A stretch of DNA of 64,000 bases from Planomonospora sp. ID82291 (GTDB taxonomy: Bacteria; Actinomycetota; Actinomycetes; Streptosporangiales; Streptosporangiaceae): the NCBI RefSeq assembly GCF_015711645.1, contig NZ_JABTEX010000001.1, positions 2,046,001 through 2,110,000 on the forward strand. Reading direction: 5' to 3'. The position numbers and the translations under genes were made by a program. The stretch's first letter is position 1, and each line of letters starts with the position of its first letter. Shown here piece after piece: positions 51,993 through 60,843 of the stretch. The notes under the pieces are model-generated. The model worked only from the letters and a program-made list of their open reading frames with translations, was not told the DNA's origin and did no database searches.

Positions 51993-52087
51993 CGGCGGGA
52001 AGGACGGATTCGGCGTAAGGGGGAGGAGGGAAGGCGGAGGGGCGGAAAGAAGGGAGCGAGAAGGAGGGGACCGGCCCTGAGGGGCCG

Positions 52088-52726
52088 TCAGACCACGCCG
52101 TAGAGGCGGTCTCCGGCGTCTCCCAGCCCCGGGACGATGTAGCCGTGCTCGTTGAGCCGCTCGTCGAGGCCGGCCGTGACCAGGCGGATCGGCTTCCCGG
52201 TGCCGGCGAAGGCCGCGTCCATGGAGGCGACGCCCTCGGGGGCGGCCAGCAGGCAGATCGCGGTCACGTCGTCGGCGCCGCGCTCGAAGAGGAACTCGAT
52301 CGCCGCGACCAGGGTGCCGCCGGTGGCCAGCATCGGGTCGACCACGTAGACCTGGCGGCCCGACAGGTCGTCGGGGAGCCGGGTGGCGTAGGTCTCCGCC
52401 TGGAGCGTCGACTCGTTGCGGATCATCCCGAGGAAACCGACCTCGGCCGTCGGCAGGAGCCTGGTCATCCCGTCCAGCATGCCCAGGCCGGCCCGCAGGA
52501 TCGGGACCACCAGGGGGTGCGGGTGGGCCAGGTGCACGCCCTTGGCGGGGGCGACCGGGGTCTCCACGGTGACCTCGCTGACCCGGACGTGCCGGGTCGC
52601 CTCGTACGCGAGCAGGGTGACGAGCTCGTCGGCGAGGCGCCGGAAGGTGGGCGAGTCCGTCTTGGCGTCCCGCAGGACGGTCAGCTTGTGGGCCACCAGC
52701 GGGTGGTCGACGACCAGGGTCTCCAT
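52088..52726 (-). CDS. upp: uracil phosphoribosyltransferase
   Basis: A 212-residue pyrimidine-salvage enzyme joining uracil and PRPP to UMP. The PRPP loop is [29 protein letters not shown] and the C-terminal uracil-binding [15 protein letters not shown] are diagnostic. Normal length. ATG start. Divergent from the TadA-associated genes. Confidence 0.97.
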   Translation of the reverse strand: METLVVDHPLVAHKLTVLRDAKTDSPTFRRLADELVTLLAYEATRHVRVSEVTVETPVAPAKGVHLAHPHPLVVPILRAGLGMLDGMTRLLPTAEVGFLGMIRNESTLQAETYATRLPDDLSGRQVYVVDPMLATGGTLVAAIEFLFERGADDVTAICLLAAPEGVASMDAAFAGTGKPIRLVTAGLDERLNEHGYIVPGLGDAGDRLYGVV

Positions 52727-52889
52727 GGACGTCCACGGTAGCCGGGACCACAGGCAGGTGGATAACGGACGATGTGTGACATGAGTTTCGGGAGGGGATT
52801 TTGATCACGATTTGGCCGGAGTGGCGTACGGAGGCGCTCCACTTCTGAAAGCATTGGCATCCGTACAGGTCGGCTCGGTGGAGATGACG

Positions 52890-53399
52890 ATGACAGACGA
52901 AGATGCGCTCGACTTCGCCATCGTGGTCTATCGCGAGGAGGACCGCTGGGAGGCGGAGATGCTTCCCGTGGCGCTCACCTCCGACCTCCACGGGCTCATC
53001 CACGCCCTGCGCCAGCAGCCCAGCCTGAGCGGCACGATTGGCCTGGTCGCCGTGGGGGATGAGTTCTTCGTGGCGCTACGGGTGTTCGGTGAGCGGGTGG
53101 AGGTGTTCCTCTCGGACGTCGCCGCGTCGCTGGACTTCCCGCTCGCGGAGCAGGTGCTGGACTACCTCGACGTCCCGGTGCCCGACGAGGACGAGCTCGA
53201 CGCGATCCTGCAGGACGAGGAGACGGCGCTCCCCGCGGGGGACCTGTCCATCTTCGCCGACCTGGGCCTCGACGAGATGGAGCTCGGCATCCTCTCCGGG
53301 GACATCGACCTGCTTCCCGAGGACGTGCTGTCCAGCATCGCCGCGCGGCTCGGTTTCTCCGAACCGTTCGAACGCGCCATCGACTCCATGTTCGGCTGA
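52890..53399 (+). CDS. tRNA adenosine deaminase-associated protein (first copy)
   Basis: A 169-residue acidic protein of the actinobacterial family encoded next to tadA (DALDFAIVVYREEDRWEAEMLP, LRQQPSLSGTIGLVAVGDEFFVALRVFGERVEVFLSDVAAS, DLSIFADLGLDEMELGILSGDIDLLPEDVLSSIAARLGF). No catalytic motif is visible; function is unknown and is linked to TadA only by neighbourhood. ATG at 52890 has GGTGGAG six bases upstream; ATG 52884 is the alternative. A second, diverged copy follows 15 bp downstream. Confidence 0.87.
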   Translation: MTDEDALDFAIVVYREEDRWEAEMLPVALTSDLHGLIHALRQQPSLSGTIGLVAVGDEFFVALRVFGERVEVFLSDVAASLDFPLAEQVLDYLDVPVPDEDELDAILQDEETALPAGDLSIFADLGLDEMELGILSGDIDLLPEDVLSSIAARLGFSEPFERAIDSMFG

Positions 53400-53414
53400 G
53401 CTCGGGAGATCGCC

Positions 53415-53906
53415 ATGGCCTCCAGACCGTCCGGCAGCAGGCTCTTCTCGGCGGCCTTCGTGCGCACCGCGAACGGCTGGCGGGGCGCCGAGGTCGACCT
53501 CGGCGAGGCGGAGATCGTCGACGACCTCGGCGACGTCGTCCAGGAGAGCCTCGGCCTCGACGGCGAGGAGCTGGCCCTGCTCTGCGTCGAGGCCGAGGAC
53601 GAATGGTTCGCGATCGTCCGCTACCGGGGGGAGTCCGATCCCCGCGCCTTCCTGTCCGACGCGCAGGCCGCGCGCACCGACACGCTCGGCGAGCTCTTCG
53701 GCGAACTGGCCGGGGTCGCCCCGGCGGGGGACGCGCCCGAGCTGGGCGTACGGCCGGCGGGTGACTTCGAGCTCCTGAGCGATCTGGGGATGAGCCCCGA
53801 CGAGCTCATCGAGCTCAGCATGGAGGAGGGCGCGCTCCCGGCGGACACGCTCTCGGTGATCGCCGAGCGGCTGGCCTTCGCGGACGAACTCGACCGCCTG
53901 CGGTGA
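53415..53906 (+). CDS. tRNA adenosine deaminase-associated protein (second, diverged copy)
   Basis: A 163-residue protein related to its upstream neighbour: AAFVRTANGWRGAEVDLGEAEIVDDLGDVV, ELALLCVEAEDEWFAIVRYRGESDPRAFLSDAQAA, and the shared C-terminal DFELLSDLGMSPDELIELSMEEGALPADTLSVIAERLAF. The paralogues align over their whole length, so this is an old tandem duplication. ATG after GGGAG. The 3' end with its stop lies in a 24-bp tandem duplication. Confidence 0.85.
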   Translation: MASRPSGSRLFSAAFVRTANGWRGAEVDLGEAEIVDDLGDVVQESLGLDGEELALLCVEAEDEWFAIVRYRGESDPRAFLSDAQAARTDTLGELFGELAGVAPAGDAPELGVRPAGDFELLSDLGMSPDELIELSMEEGALPADTLSVIAERLAFADELDRLR

Positions 53907-53948
53907 GGGCTCCGGCGGCGTCCGCGGTGAGGGCTCCGGCGGGAGTGA
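53901..53948. repeat. 24-bp tandem duplication spanning a stop codon
   Basis: CGGTGAGGGCTCCGGCGG occurs at 53901 and again at 53925. The first copy contains the stop codon of the second TadA-associated gene. Confidence 0.85.
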
Positions 53949-53982
53949 GGAGTCCGATGGAGAGCGGGGATCCGGTGGAGCG

Positions 53983-54495
53983 GTGAAGGACCCGGTGGAG
54001 ACGGGTGCCGGGGGGACGGGTGCCTCGGAGGCGGGCCACGGTCCCGCGATGCGGCTGGCCCTGGCGCAGGCCGTACGGGCGGGGGAGCGCGGTGAGGTGC
54101 CGGTCGGCGCGGTCGTGCTCGGTCCCGGCGGCGAGGTGCTGTCGCAGGCGGGCAACGACCGCGAGTCCCTGGCGGATCCGACCGCGCACGCCGAGGTGCT
54201 GGCCCTGCGGGAGGCGGCGCGCGGGCGGGGCGGGTGGCGGCTGAGCGGGTGCACGCTCGTGGTCACGCTCGAACCCTGCACGATGTGCGCGGGGGCCGCG
54301 GTGCTGGCACGGGTGGACCGCGTCGTCTACGGAGCGGTGGACGCCAAGGGCGGGGCCGCGGGCTCGCTGTGGGACGTGCTCAGGGACCGTCGGCTCAATC
54401 ACCGCCCGGAGGTCGTCATGGGGGTGCTGGCCGACGAGTGCGCCGGGGTCCTCACGCGGTTCTTCGCCGCGCGCAGGCCGCGCGAGCAAGGGTGA
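53983..54495 (+). CDS. tadA: tRNA-specific adenosine deaminase
   Basis: A 170-residue deaminase that converts A34 to inosine in tRNA-Arg(ACG). Zinc and catalytic motifs HAE (69-71) and PCTMC (98-102) are intact; substrate-recognition residues near GNDRESLADPTAHAE are typical. A Gly-rich N-terminal extension of about 20 residues precedes the fold. GTG start with GGTGGAG upstream. It follows the two associated-protein genes in one transcription unit. Confidence 0.94.
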   Translation: MKDPVETGAGGTGASEAGHGPAMRLALAQAVRAGERGEVPVGAVVLGPGGEVLSQAGNDRESLADPTAHAEVLALREAARGRGGWRLSGCTLVVTLEPCTMCAGAAVLARVDRVVYGAVDAKGGAAGSLWDVLRDRRLNHRPEVVMGVLADECAGVLTRFFAARRPREQG

Positions 54496-54516
54496 TTATC
54501 CGGTAAGCTGCTCGGC

Positions 54517-54606
54517 GGTGGTGTCGCCTAGTGGCCGAGGGCGCACGCCTCGAAAGCGTGTGATGGGGCAACTCATCCGTGGGTTCAAATCCCACCACCA
54601 CCGCCA
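54517..54606 (+). tRNA. tRNA-Ser (anticodon CGA)
   Basis: 87 nt plus encoded CCA. Acceptor stem GGTGGTG/CACCACC, anticodon stem CACGC/GCGTG with loop CTCGAAA (anticodon CGA), a long class II variable arm (TGATGGGGCAACTCATC), and T-loop TTCAAAT. Confidence 0.95.
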
Positions 54607-54607
54607 C

Positions 54608-54653
54608 TGCGAAGGGCCTCCGACCTGTGTGATCAGGTCGGAGGCCCTTCGCA
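54608..54653 (+). terminator. terminator of tRNA-Ser(CGA), shared with the WYL remnant
   Basis: Perfect 19-bp inverted repeat starting two bases after the CCA (TGCGAAGGGCCTCCGACCT and complement, 8-base loop). It ends directly before the WYL gene stop. Confidence 0.88.
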
Positions 54654-54655
54654 TG

Positions 54656-55519
54656 TCAAGTGATGGGGCCGGTGACGCCGGCGCAGCGGCGTGCGAAGGC
54701 GCGGGTGAGCTCGGGCGGGCTGATGACCGTGGTGGCGGTGTCGAAGCGGGCGATGGCGGCGGCGAGGCCGGTCCAGGACCAGGAGCCGAGGGTGAGCCGG
54801 CAGCGGCCCGGGCCGATTTCCTCGAGGACGCCGTCGCCGATGTAAGGCGCCAGGGTGGCGGCGTCCTGGTCGAGGATGACGGTGCCCGTGCAGGGCCAGC
54901 CGCCCGCGGGGTCGGTGGAGCCGCGGAATCGTCCGGTGACGAAGGCGGCGACGTCACCGCCGGGCAGCTGCCTGGGGGGGAAGCGGGGTCCGTTGGGGGT
55001 GCGCAGGGTGATCCGGTCGGCGCGGTAGGTACGCCACTCCTGCTTGTCGAGGTCGTAGGCGACGAGGTACCAGCGCCGGTCCCAGGTGACGACGTGGTGG
55101 GGTTCGACGCGGCGGGGAGGCCGGTCGAAGGGGTCGGTGCCGTAGCCGAAGCCGAGCACTTCGCGGTTCCGGGCGGCGGTGCTGAGCGCGAGCAGCACGT
55201 CACCGCCCACGGGGGCGGCCGGCTGTGCGGCGGGTCGTTCGACCGCGGTGACCTGCAGGGCGTTGACGCGGTTGCGCAACCGGGCGGGCATGACCTGCCG
55301 GATGGTGTTCAGGGCTTGGGCGGCGGGTACGGCGAGGCCGCCGTCGGCGTTGCCGGCGGCGATCTGCAGGGCGACGGTGAGGGCGATGGCCTGGTCGTCG
55401 TCGAACAGCAGCGGGGGCGGTTCGGCGCCGGCGCCGAGCCGGTACCCGCCCTCGGGGCCCTTGACCGCGGTGATGGGGTAGCCGAGTTCGCGGAGCCGGT
55501 CGACATCGTCGCCCACCAC
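54656..55519 (-). pseudogene. WYL-domain regulator lacking its DNA-binding domain
   Basis: 287 codons from a GTG. Family members begin with about 50 residues of winged helix (…RTIRRDVDRLRELGYPV). Here only its last helix survives as DDVDRLRELGYPITAVKGPEGGYRLGAGAEPPPLLFDDDQAIAL, and the frame upstream is unrelated up to a stop. The WYL domain itself is complete (RRVEPHHVVTWDRRWYLVAYDLDKQEWRTYRADRI). It is probably a remnant; a short ligand-binding protein could still be made. It lies directly beside tRNA-Ser, a usual site of rearrangement. Confidence 0.7.
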
Positions 55520-55597
55520 GTCGGCTGACCTCGGCCCGGAGCGGGGGCTGCGACCGTCTCACCGGCCGGGAACGCCTCGGCCGGAGACGGGCGGGGC

Positions 55598-55900
55598 TCA
55601 GGCGTCCGGCGGCAGGTCGAGGACCCTGGCGTGCAGGACCGGGCGCTGGTGCAGGGCCGAGCGCAGGGCCCGGTGCAGGCCGTCCTCCAGATAGAGTTCG
55701 CCGCGCCACTGGACCACGTGCGGGAACAGGTCGCCGTAGAAGGTGGAGTCCTTGGCGAGCAGGGAGTGCAGATCGAGCACCGCTTTCGTGGTGATCAGGG
55801 TGTCGAGCCGGACCTGTCGCGGCGGTATCTGCGCCCACTCGCGGTTCGAGAGGCCGTGTTCGGGGTAGGGCCGTCCATCGCCGACCAGCTTGAAGATCAC
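55598..55900 (-). CDS. VapB-like type II antitoxin family protein, no toxin gene adjacent
   Basis: A 100-residue protein: MIFKLVGDGRPYPEHGLSNREWAQIPPRQVRLDTLITTKAVLDLHSLL, then STFYGDLFPHVVQWRGELYLEDGLHRALRSALHQRPVLHARVL. Close relatives in Streptomyces are labelled VapB-family antitoxins, mostly by automatic annotation, and usually also lack an adjacent PIN toxin. The GTG at 55900 gives the usual V/M-I-F-K start; TTG 55921 is an alternative. No PIN-domain gene is nearby, so a toxin-antitoxin role is doubtful. Confidence 0.7.
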   Translation of the reverse strand: MIFKLVGDGRPYPEHGLSNREWAQIPPRQVRLDTLITTKAVLDLHSLLAKDSTFYGDLFPHVVQWRGELYLEDGLHRALRSALHQRPVLHARVLDLPPDA

Positions 55901-55997
55901 CTCATATAGTTTAAGAGACAATCCGGTCGTTCGCCCGCCGGTCCGGTCGCCGCGCTGGTCACGAGCCCGGCCCGGTGCCCGCTCGGTGGCCGGCCCC

Positions 55998-56045
55998 GCG
56001 TCCCGGCTCGGCGCCCGCCCGGCGTCCCGGCTCGGCGCCCGCCCG
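55998..56045. repeat. 24-bp tandem repeat, two copies, after the metallopeptidase gene
   Basis: Two copies of a unit containing GTCCCGGCTCGGCGCCCGCC, ending nine bases short of the metallopeptidase stop codon on the opposite strand. Confidence 0.9.
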
Positions 56046-56053
56046 GCGTCCGC

Positions 56054-56911
56054 TCAGATGCCGCCGGAGAAGGTGTCGCAGCGCTTCGGGTCGCCGGTCT
56101 CGTACCCGGTGGTGAACCACTTGACCCGCTGCGCCGAGGTCCCGTGGGTGAAGCCCTCGGGGTCGACCCGGCCCCGGGTGCGCTCCTGGATGCTGTCGTC
56201 CCCCACCGCGGAGGCGGCGCTCAGCGCCTCCTCGATGTCGGTCTGCGTGAACGGCTTGGCGAACAGCCCGGTCTCGTAGGCGTTCTTCGCCCAGGCGCCC
56301 GCGTAGCAGTCCGCCTGCAGCTCCACCCGGACCGCGCCGCTCTCCGGCCCCTGCCGGTCGTCCTGCGAACGGCCCAGGACCCCGGTCAGGTTCTGCACGT
56401 GGTGGCCGTACTCGTGGCCGATCACGTACGCCTGGGCGAACGGGCCGCCCTTGGCGCCGAAGCGGCTCTGCAACTGGTCGAAGAAGCTCAGGTCGAGGTA
56501 GACCCGCCGGTCGCTGGGGCAGTAGAACGGTCCGACGGAGGAGTCGGCGGCGCCGCACCCGGTGTCCACCGCGCCGGAGAAGAGCACGGTCTTGGCCTCC
56601 TCGTAGCCGTCCACGGCCGTGGGCCAGTACTCCTGGATGCTGTTGACCACGCCGATCACCCGGCATTCCTCGTTCTGGTCGGCGTCCTGGCCGGTCTTGC
56701 ACTGCGCCGCGAGGTCGGCGCCCGAGTCGACCGGGGCGGGGGCCGCACCACCGCCGGTGAGGCCGCCGAGGTCCACGCCGAACACCAGCGCCGCGATGAG
56801 CGCGATGATCCCGGCGACGCCTCCGCCCACCGCGAGCCCGCCGCCGGGGACGCGACGGCCGCCGCTCTCGACCTGTGAGCTGTCCAGTCGGACATCGTCC
56901 TTGAAATCCAT
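56054..56911 (-). CDS. neutral zinc metallopeptidase (YpfJ family)
   Basis: A 285-residue membrane-anchored protease. A Gly-rich cytoplasmic N-terminus (MDFKDDVRLDSSQVESGGRR) is followed by a membrane helix (LAVGGGVAGIIALIAALVFGVDLGGL) and an external catalytic domain with the zinc-binding HEYGHHVQ (HExxH) and the downstream glutamate in ELQADCYAG. CPSDRRVYLDLSFFDQL is family-typical. ATG 56911 is preceded by GAAGGGACG; longer readings lack homology. Substrate unknown. Confidence 0.93.
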   Translation of the reverse strand: MDFKDDVRLDSSQVESGGRRVPGGGLAVGGGVAGIIALIAALVFGVDLGGLTGGGAAPAPVDSGADLAAQCKTGQDADQNEECRVIGVVNSIQEYWPTAVDGYEEAKTVLFSGAVDTGCGAADSSVGPFYCPSDRRVYLDLSFFDQLQSRFGAKGGPFAQAYVIGHEYGHHVQNLTGVLGRSQDDRQGPESGAVRVELQADCYAGAWAKNAYETGLFAKPFTQTDIEEALSAASAVGDDSIQERTRGRVDPEGFTHGTSAQRVKWFTTGYETGDPKRCDTFSGGI

Positions 56912-57045
56912 CGCCGACGTCCCTTCGATCCGGTCGGGACGCCTCCACTGCCCGTGAAGCGGCGCGGGAAACGGCGGCGGGGCGGGCGAAGCAGGAAGGG
57001 ACCGGCGGGAGGGGCCGGAGAGAGGGAGAGAGGACGGGAACGCCG

Positions 57046-57079
57046 GAGGGGCCGGACCGCGTGTGCGGTCCGGCCCCTC
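57046..57079 (-). terminator. terminator downstream of tRNA-Ser(GGA)
   Basis: Perfect 15-bp inverted repeat (GAGGGGCCGGACCGC and complement, loop GTGT) six bases beyond the tRNA CCA on the minus strand. Confidence 0.85.
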
Positions 57080-57084
57080 TGATG

Positions 57085-57173
57085 TGGCGGAGGATAGGAG
57101 ATTCGAACTCCTGAGGGGTTGCCCCCAACACGATTTCCAATCGTGCGCCCTAGGCCAACTAGGCGAATCCTCC
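57085..57173 (-). tRNA. tRNA-Ser (anticodon GGA)
   Basis: 86 nt plus encoded CCA on the minus strand. Acceptor GGAGGAT/ATCCTCC, anticodon stem CACGA/TCGTG with loop TTGGAAA (anticodon GGA), long variable arm, and T-loop TTCGAAT. Confidence 0.95.
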
Positions 57174-57269
57174 GCCGGAAAGCTTAGCGGACTTTCGGGC
57201 CCGGGGTGACCGCGTACCCGTGCGACATTCGCGGACCCGAGCACCGCCGCGGGGGGTTAGACTGTGTCC

Positions 57270-57359
57270 GGACCCCTCGCGCGGCGTCATCCTGTGAACC
57301 TCCCCAGGGCCGGAAGGCAGCAAGGATAAGCGGGCTCTGGCGGGTGTGCGAGGGGTTCC
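57270..57359 (+). ncRNA. ffs: signal recognition particle RNA (4.5S type)
   Basis: About 90 nt between tRNA-Ser(GGA) and dnaX. The conserved helix 8 is complete: AGGGCCGGAAGGCAGCAAGG and AAGCGGGCTCTGGCGGGTG, with the GGAA tetraloop and asymmetric loop. The ends pair as GGACCCCTCGC/GCGAGGGGTTCC. It binds Ffh and targets membrane proteins to the translocon. Location before dnaX is common in actinobacteria. Confidence 0.93.
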
Positions 57360-57379
57360 TTCGTTGCAGGACCCCTCGC
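57348..57379 (+). terminator. alternative stem from SRP RNA 3' end into the dnaX leader
   Basis: The 3' arm of SRP RNA (57348-57359) can also pair with a second copy of GGACCCCTCGC at 57369-57379 across a 9-base loop. It could terminate SRP RNA transcription or fold the dnaX leader. Confidence 0.55.
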
Positions 57380-57395
57380 AGGCGGGAGCTCCTTG

Positions 57396-59753
57396 ATGAG
57401 TCTGGCGCTCTACCGCAAGTACCGGCCCGGGACCTTCGCCGAGGTCAAGGGCCAGGAACACGTCACGGAGCCGCTCCGGCAGGCGCTGCGCAGCGGCCGG
57501 ATCAATCACGCCTACCTGTTCAGCGGCCCCCGCGGGTGCGGCAAGACCTCCAGCGCCCGGATCCTGGCCCGCTCGCTCAACTGCGAGAAGGGGCCGACCC
57601 CCGACCCGTGCGGTGAGTGCGAGTCCTGCGTGGCGCTCGCCCCCACCGGCCCCGGCCACCTCGACGTCATCGAGATCGACGCGGCCTCGCACGGCGGCGT
57701 GGACGACGCCCGCGACCTGAGGGAGCGGGCCTTCTTCGCGCCCGTGTCGGCGCGCTTCAAGATCTACATCATCGACGAGGCGCACATGGTGACCCGGGAG
57801 GGGTTCAACGCGCTGCTCAAGCTCGTCGAGGAGCCCCCGCCCCACCTGAAGTTCGTCTTCGCGACCACCGAGCCGGAGAAGGTCATCGGGACGATCAAGT
57901 CCCGGACCCACCACTACCCCTTCCGGCTGATCCCGCCCGCCGCGCTGCGCACGCTCATGGAGGAGATCCTCACTTCCGAGGACGTCCCGTTCGAGCCCGC
58001 CGCGCTGCCGCTGGTCGTGCGGGCGGGCGCGGGCTCGGCCCGCGACTCCCTGTCGATCCTCGACCAGCTGTTCGCCGGGTCGGACGAGGCCGGCATCACC
58101 TACGCGCGGGCGGTCTCCCTGCTGGGCTACACCGACGGGGGCCTGCTCGACGACATGGTCGCCGCGTTCGCGGCGCGGGACGGCGCGCGGGTCTTCCAGG
58201 CGGTGAACCAGGTGATCGAGGGCGGCCACGACCCCCGCCGGTTCGCCATGGACCTGCTGGAGCGCTTCCGCGACCTCGTGGTCCTGGCCAACGTGCCCGA
58301 GGCGGCCGGCAGCGGCCTGCTCGACCGCCCCGACGACGAGCTGGAGCGGCTCCGGGAGCAGGCCGCCTCGATGGGACCCGCCGACCTGACCCGGGCGGCG
58401 GAGGTCTTCAACGCCGGACTGGTCGAGATGCGCGGAGCCGCCTCGCCCCGGCTGCTGCTGGAGCTGATGTGCGCCCGGGTGCTGCTCCCCGGAGCGGCCC
58501 AGGACGAGGCGGCGCTGCTGGCCCGGCTGGAGCGGCTGGAGCGGGGCACCGCGGGCCCGCCCGGGGCCCACGCGTTCACCGTCCCAGGACCTACCGCCGG
58601 ATACACGCCTCCCTCCGCGGGACCCGCCCCGGCCGCCGTGCCCGGACCTCCGGCCGCCGGGTACGCGGCCCCCGCCGCGACCGCGCCCTACACGCCGCCC
58701 ACCGTCGCGCCGCAGAGCGTCACGGTCCCCGCCGTCGCGCCGCAGGCCGCCGCGTCCGGTCCGGTCGCGGCGCCGCAGACCGGTACGGCCTCCGCCGACG
58801 ACTGGCCGGTCACGGTCAAGCCCGGCTCGCCGCCCGCCGCTCAGGCCGGGCCGCGGTCCCCGGCGTCCGGACCGTCCTCAGCGCCCGCTCCGGTGCCCGC
58901 GCAGCCCGCCGCGCCCCCGGCGCCCCTGACGGGTCCCGCCGCCGGCTCCGAGGTGGCGGCCGTGCAGCAGGCCTGGCCGCAGGTGCTCGGCGCGCTGAAG
59001 CAGCGCAGCATCGTCGTCTGGGCGAACGTCAACACCAACGCCCAGGTCGTCGGCGTCGAGGGGAAGATCCTCACGTTGGGCTTCACCCAGGTCGGCGCGA
59101 TGAAGAACTTCGTCGGCGGCGGAAAGGACGCGGTCGTCGCGGCGGCCCTGCAGGACGTGCTGGGCGGCGCCTGGAAGGTCGAGGCCGTGGTGGGCGGCTC
59201 CGGCGGGGCCGCCCCGTTCGGAGGCAACCATCCGCCGGCCGCGCCGCCGCAGCAGCCCTCCGTGCCGGGTCCGGCACCGGAGACCCCCGGCGCCGGGGAC
59301 CCGGTCCGGAGCGCTCCGCCGGTCCCGCGCGCGCAGGGCGGCCCGGACGGCCCGGGGGGGACCGCCCAGGCCGTCGCCGTCGCCCCCGTCCGCCGGGAGA
59401 CGGCCGCCACGGACGAGTCGTGGCCCGACGCGCCCCTGCCGGAGGACCCCGGCTCGCCGCCCGCTCCGGGCCCCGGCCTGGCCGCCGCCCGCTCGGCCGC
59501 CAGGGCGGCGGCCCAGGGCGGCGTCAGGGCGGGCGCCCCGGCCGGTGCCCGCACGCCCGCCCAGCCCGGGCCGCGCCCGGCCGGCGGCGCGTCCGCCTGG
59601 CCGGACGCGATACCGGGTCGCGGGTCCGGCGTCGAGGCCGACGAGGTCGATCCGCTGAACGACGCGGACGCCGACGTCGACGCGCTCACCGGCATGGCGC
59701 TCATCCAGCGCGAGCTCGGCGGGCAGATCATCGAGGAGATCGACCACGGCTGA
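57396..59753 (+). CDS. dnaX: DNA polymerase III subunit gamma and tau
   Basis: A 785-residue clamp-loader ATPase. Walker [10 protein letters not shown] (44-52), zinc cysteines CGECESC, Walker B IIDEAHMV, sensor 1 [16 protein letters not shown], and [13 protein letters not shown] sensor 2. A domain III follows to about residue 380. The C-terminal half is a Pro/Ala-rich linker with one conserved island (about 510-590: [29 protein letters not shown]), the tau-type region, then acidic sequence. ATG 57396 after GGGAG is preferred over TTG 57393. It loads the beta clamp and holds the replisome together. Confidence 0.95.
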   Translation: MSLALYRKYRPGTFAEVKGQEHVTEPLRQALRSGRINHAYLFSGPRGCGKTSSARILARSLNCEKGPTPDPCGECESCVALAPTGPGHLDVIEIDAASHGGVDDARDLRERAFFAPVSARFKIYIIDEAHMVTREGFNALLKLVEEPPPHLKFVFATTEPEKVIGTIKSRTHHYPFRLIPPAALRTLMEEILTSEDVPFEPAALPLVVRAGAGSARDSLSILDQLFAGSDEAGITYARAVSLLGYTDGGLLDDMVAAFAARDGARVFQAVNQVIEGGHDPRRFAMDLLERFRDLVVLANVPEAAGSGLLDRPDDELERLREQAASMGPADLTRAAEVFNAGLVEMRGAASPRLLLELMCARVLLPGAAQDEAALLARLERLERGTAGPPGAHAFTVPGPTAGYTPPSAGPAPAAVPGPPAAGYAAPAATAPYTPPTVAPQSVTVPAVAPQAAASGPVAAPQTGTASADDWPVTVKPGSPPAAQAGPRSPASGPSSAPAPVPAQPAAPPAPLTGPAAGSEVAAVQQAWPQVLGALKQRSIVVWANVNTNAQVVGVEGKILTLGFTQVGAMKNFVGGGKDAVVAAALQDVLGGAWKVEAVVGGSGGAAPFGGNHPPAAPPQQPSVPGPAPETPGAGDPVRSAPPVPRAQGGPDGPGGTAQAVAVAPVRRETAATDESWPDAPLPEDPGSPPAPGPGLAAARSAARAAAQGGVRAGAPAGARTPAQPGPRPAGGASAWPDAIPGRGSGVEADEVDPLNDADADVDALTGMALIQRELGGQIIEEIDHG

Positions 59754-59889
59754 CCGGCGGCGCGCCGTACCGGGCCCGGCGGAGGTTCGGCGGGCGCGGT
59801 CGGGGAACACGTGCGACCGCCAGTGCGCGAGCCCGCTCCGACCCCGTAGGCTCGTGACGACTGACGTCATGGACGAGGAGCGCACGACG

Positions 59890-60240
59890 GTGAATCCAGG
59901 GGATGTCAACCTCCAGCAGCTGCTGGAGCAGGCACAGCTCATGCAGCAGCAGCTGGTGAGCGCCCAGCAGGAGCTGAACGACGCGGAGATCGAGGGCTCG
60001 GCGGGCGGCGGCCTGGTCGTGGCCACGGTCAACGGCGGCGGCGAGCTGCTGGAACTGAAGATCAGTCCTGAGGCCGTGGACCCCGGTGATCCCCAGGAGA
60101 CCGCCGAGACGATCGCCGACCTGGTGATCGCGGCGATCAGGGACGCCGTCCGCGCGGCCAACGACCTGCAGCAGGAGAAGCTCGGCCCGCTCGCCCAGGG
60201 GCTGGGCGGCGGCGGTCTCGGCCAGCTGCCCGGGTTCTAG
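59890..60240 (+). CDS. YbaB/EbfC family nucleoid-associated protein
   Basis: A 116-residue DNA-binding protein: [60 protein letters not shown], a typical YbaB dimer fold with an N-terminal helix and a central sheet, ending in a Gly-rich tail. The GTG start at 59890 after GAGGAG matches homologues; in-frame ATG 59869 lacks a ribosome site. dnaX-ybaB-recR order is conserved in most bacteria. recR begins three bases after the stop. Confidence 0.94.
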   Translation: MNPGDVNLQQLLEQAQLMQQQLVSAQQELNDAEIEGSAGGGLVVATVNGGGELLELKISPEAVDPGDPQETAETIADLVIAAIRDAVRAANDLQQEKLGPLAQGLGGGGLGQLPGF

Positions 60241-60243
60241 GCC

Positions 60244-60843
60244 ATGTACGAGGGGGTCGTCCAGAACCTGATCGACGAGCTGGGCATGCTGCCCGGCGTC
60301 GGTCCCAAGAGCGCGCAGCGGATCGCGTTCCACCTGCTGGCCGCCGAGCCGGCCGACGTGAAACGGCTCGCGCACGCGCTGCTGGAGGTCAAGGAGAAGG
60401 TCCGCTTCTGCCGGGTCTGCGGGAACGTGGCGGCGGAGGAGGAGTGCCGGATCTGCCGTGACGCCCGGCGCGACCCCCACGTGATCTGCGTCGTCGAGGA
60501 GTCCAAGGACGTCGTGGCGATCGAGAAGACCCGGGAGTTCCGCGGCCGCTACCACGTGCTCGGCGGGGCGATCAGCCCGATCGACGGCGTCGGCCCCGAC
60601 GACCTGCGCATCCGGGAGCTGATGACGCGCCTGGCCGACGGCCGGGTGACGGAGCTGATCATCGCCACCGACCCCAACCTGGAGGGGGAGGCGACGGCGA
60701 CCTACCTCGCCCGGCTGGTGAAGCCGATGGGCCTGAAGGTGACACGACTGGCCAGCGGTCTGCCTGTGGGCGGTGACCTCGAGTACGCCGACGAGGTCAC
60801 CCTGGGCCGCGCGTTCGAAGGACGGAGGCTGCTGGATGTCTGA
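60244..60843 (+). CDS. recR: recombination mediator RecR
   Basis: A 199-residue RecR. N-terminal helix-hairpin-helix ([24 protein letters not shown]), C4 zinc finger ([16 protein letters not shown]), and Toprim domain ([29 protein letters not shown]). With RecF/RecO it loads RecA at SSB-coated gaps. It sits between ybaB and the DUF5063 gene, overlapping the latter by eight bases. Confidence 0.97.
   Translation: MYEGVVQNLIDELGMLPGVGPKSAQRIAFHLLAAEPADVKRLAHALLEVKEKVRFCRVCGNVAAEEECRICRDARRDPHVICVVEESKDVVAIEKTREFRGRYHVLGGAISPIDGVGPDDLRIRELMTRLADGRVTELIIATDPNLEGEATATYLARLVKPMGLKVTRLASGLPVGGDLEYADEVTLGRAFEGRRLLDV

Noticed and set aside
53915-53982. Extra small gene between the second TadA-associated gene and tadA
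   Set aside because: The stretch consists of short GGAG/GGTG direct repeats with no ribosome site and reading frame of its own.
55598-55900. Complete toxin-antitoxin module
   Set aside because: No PIN-domain or other toxin gene lies on either side.
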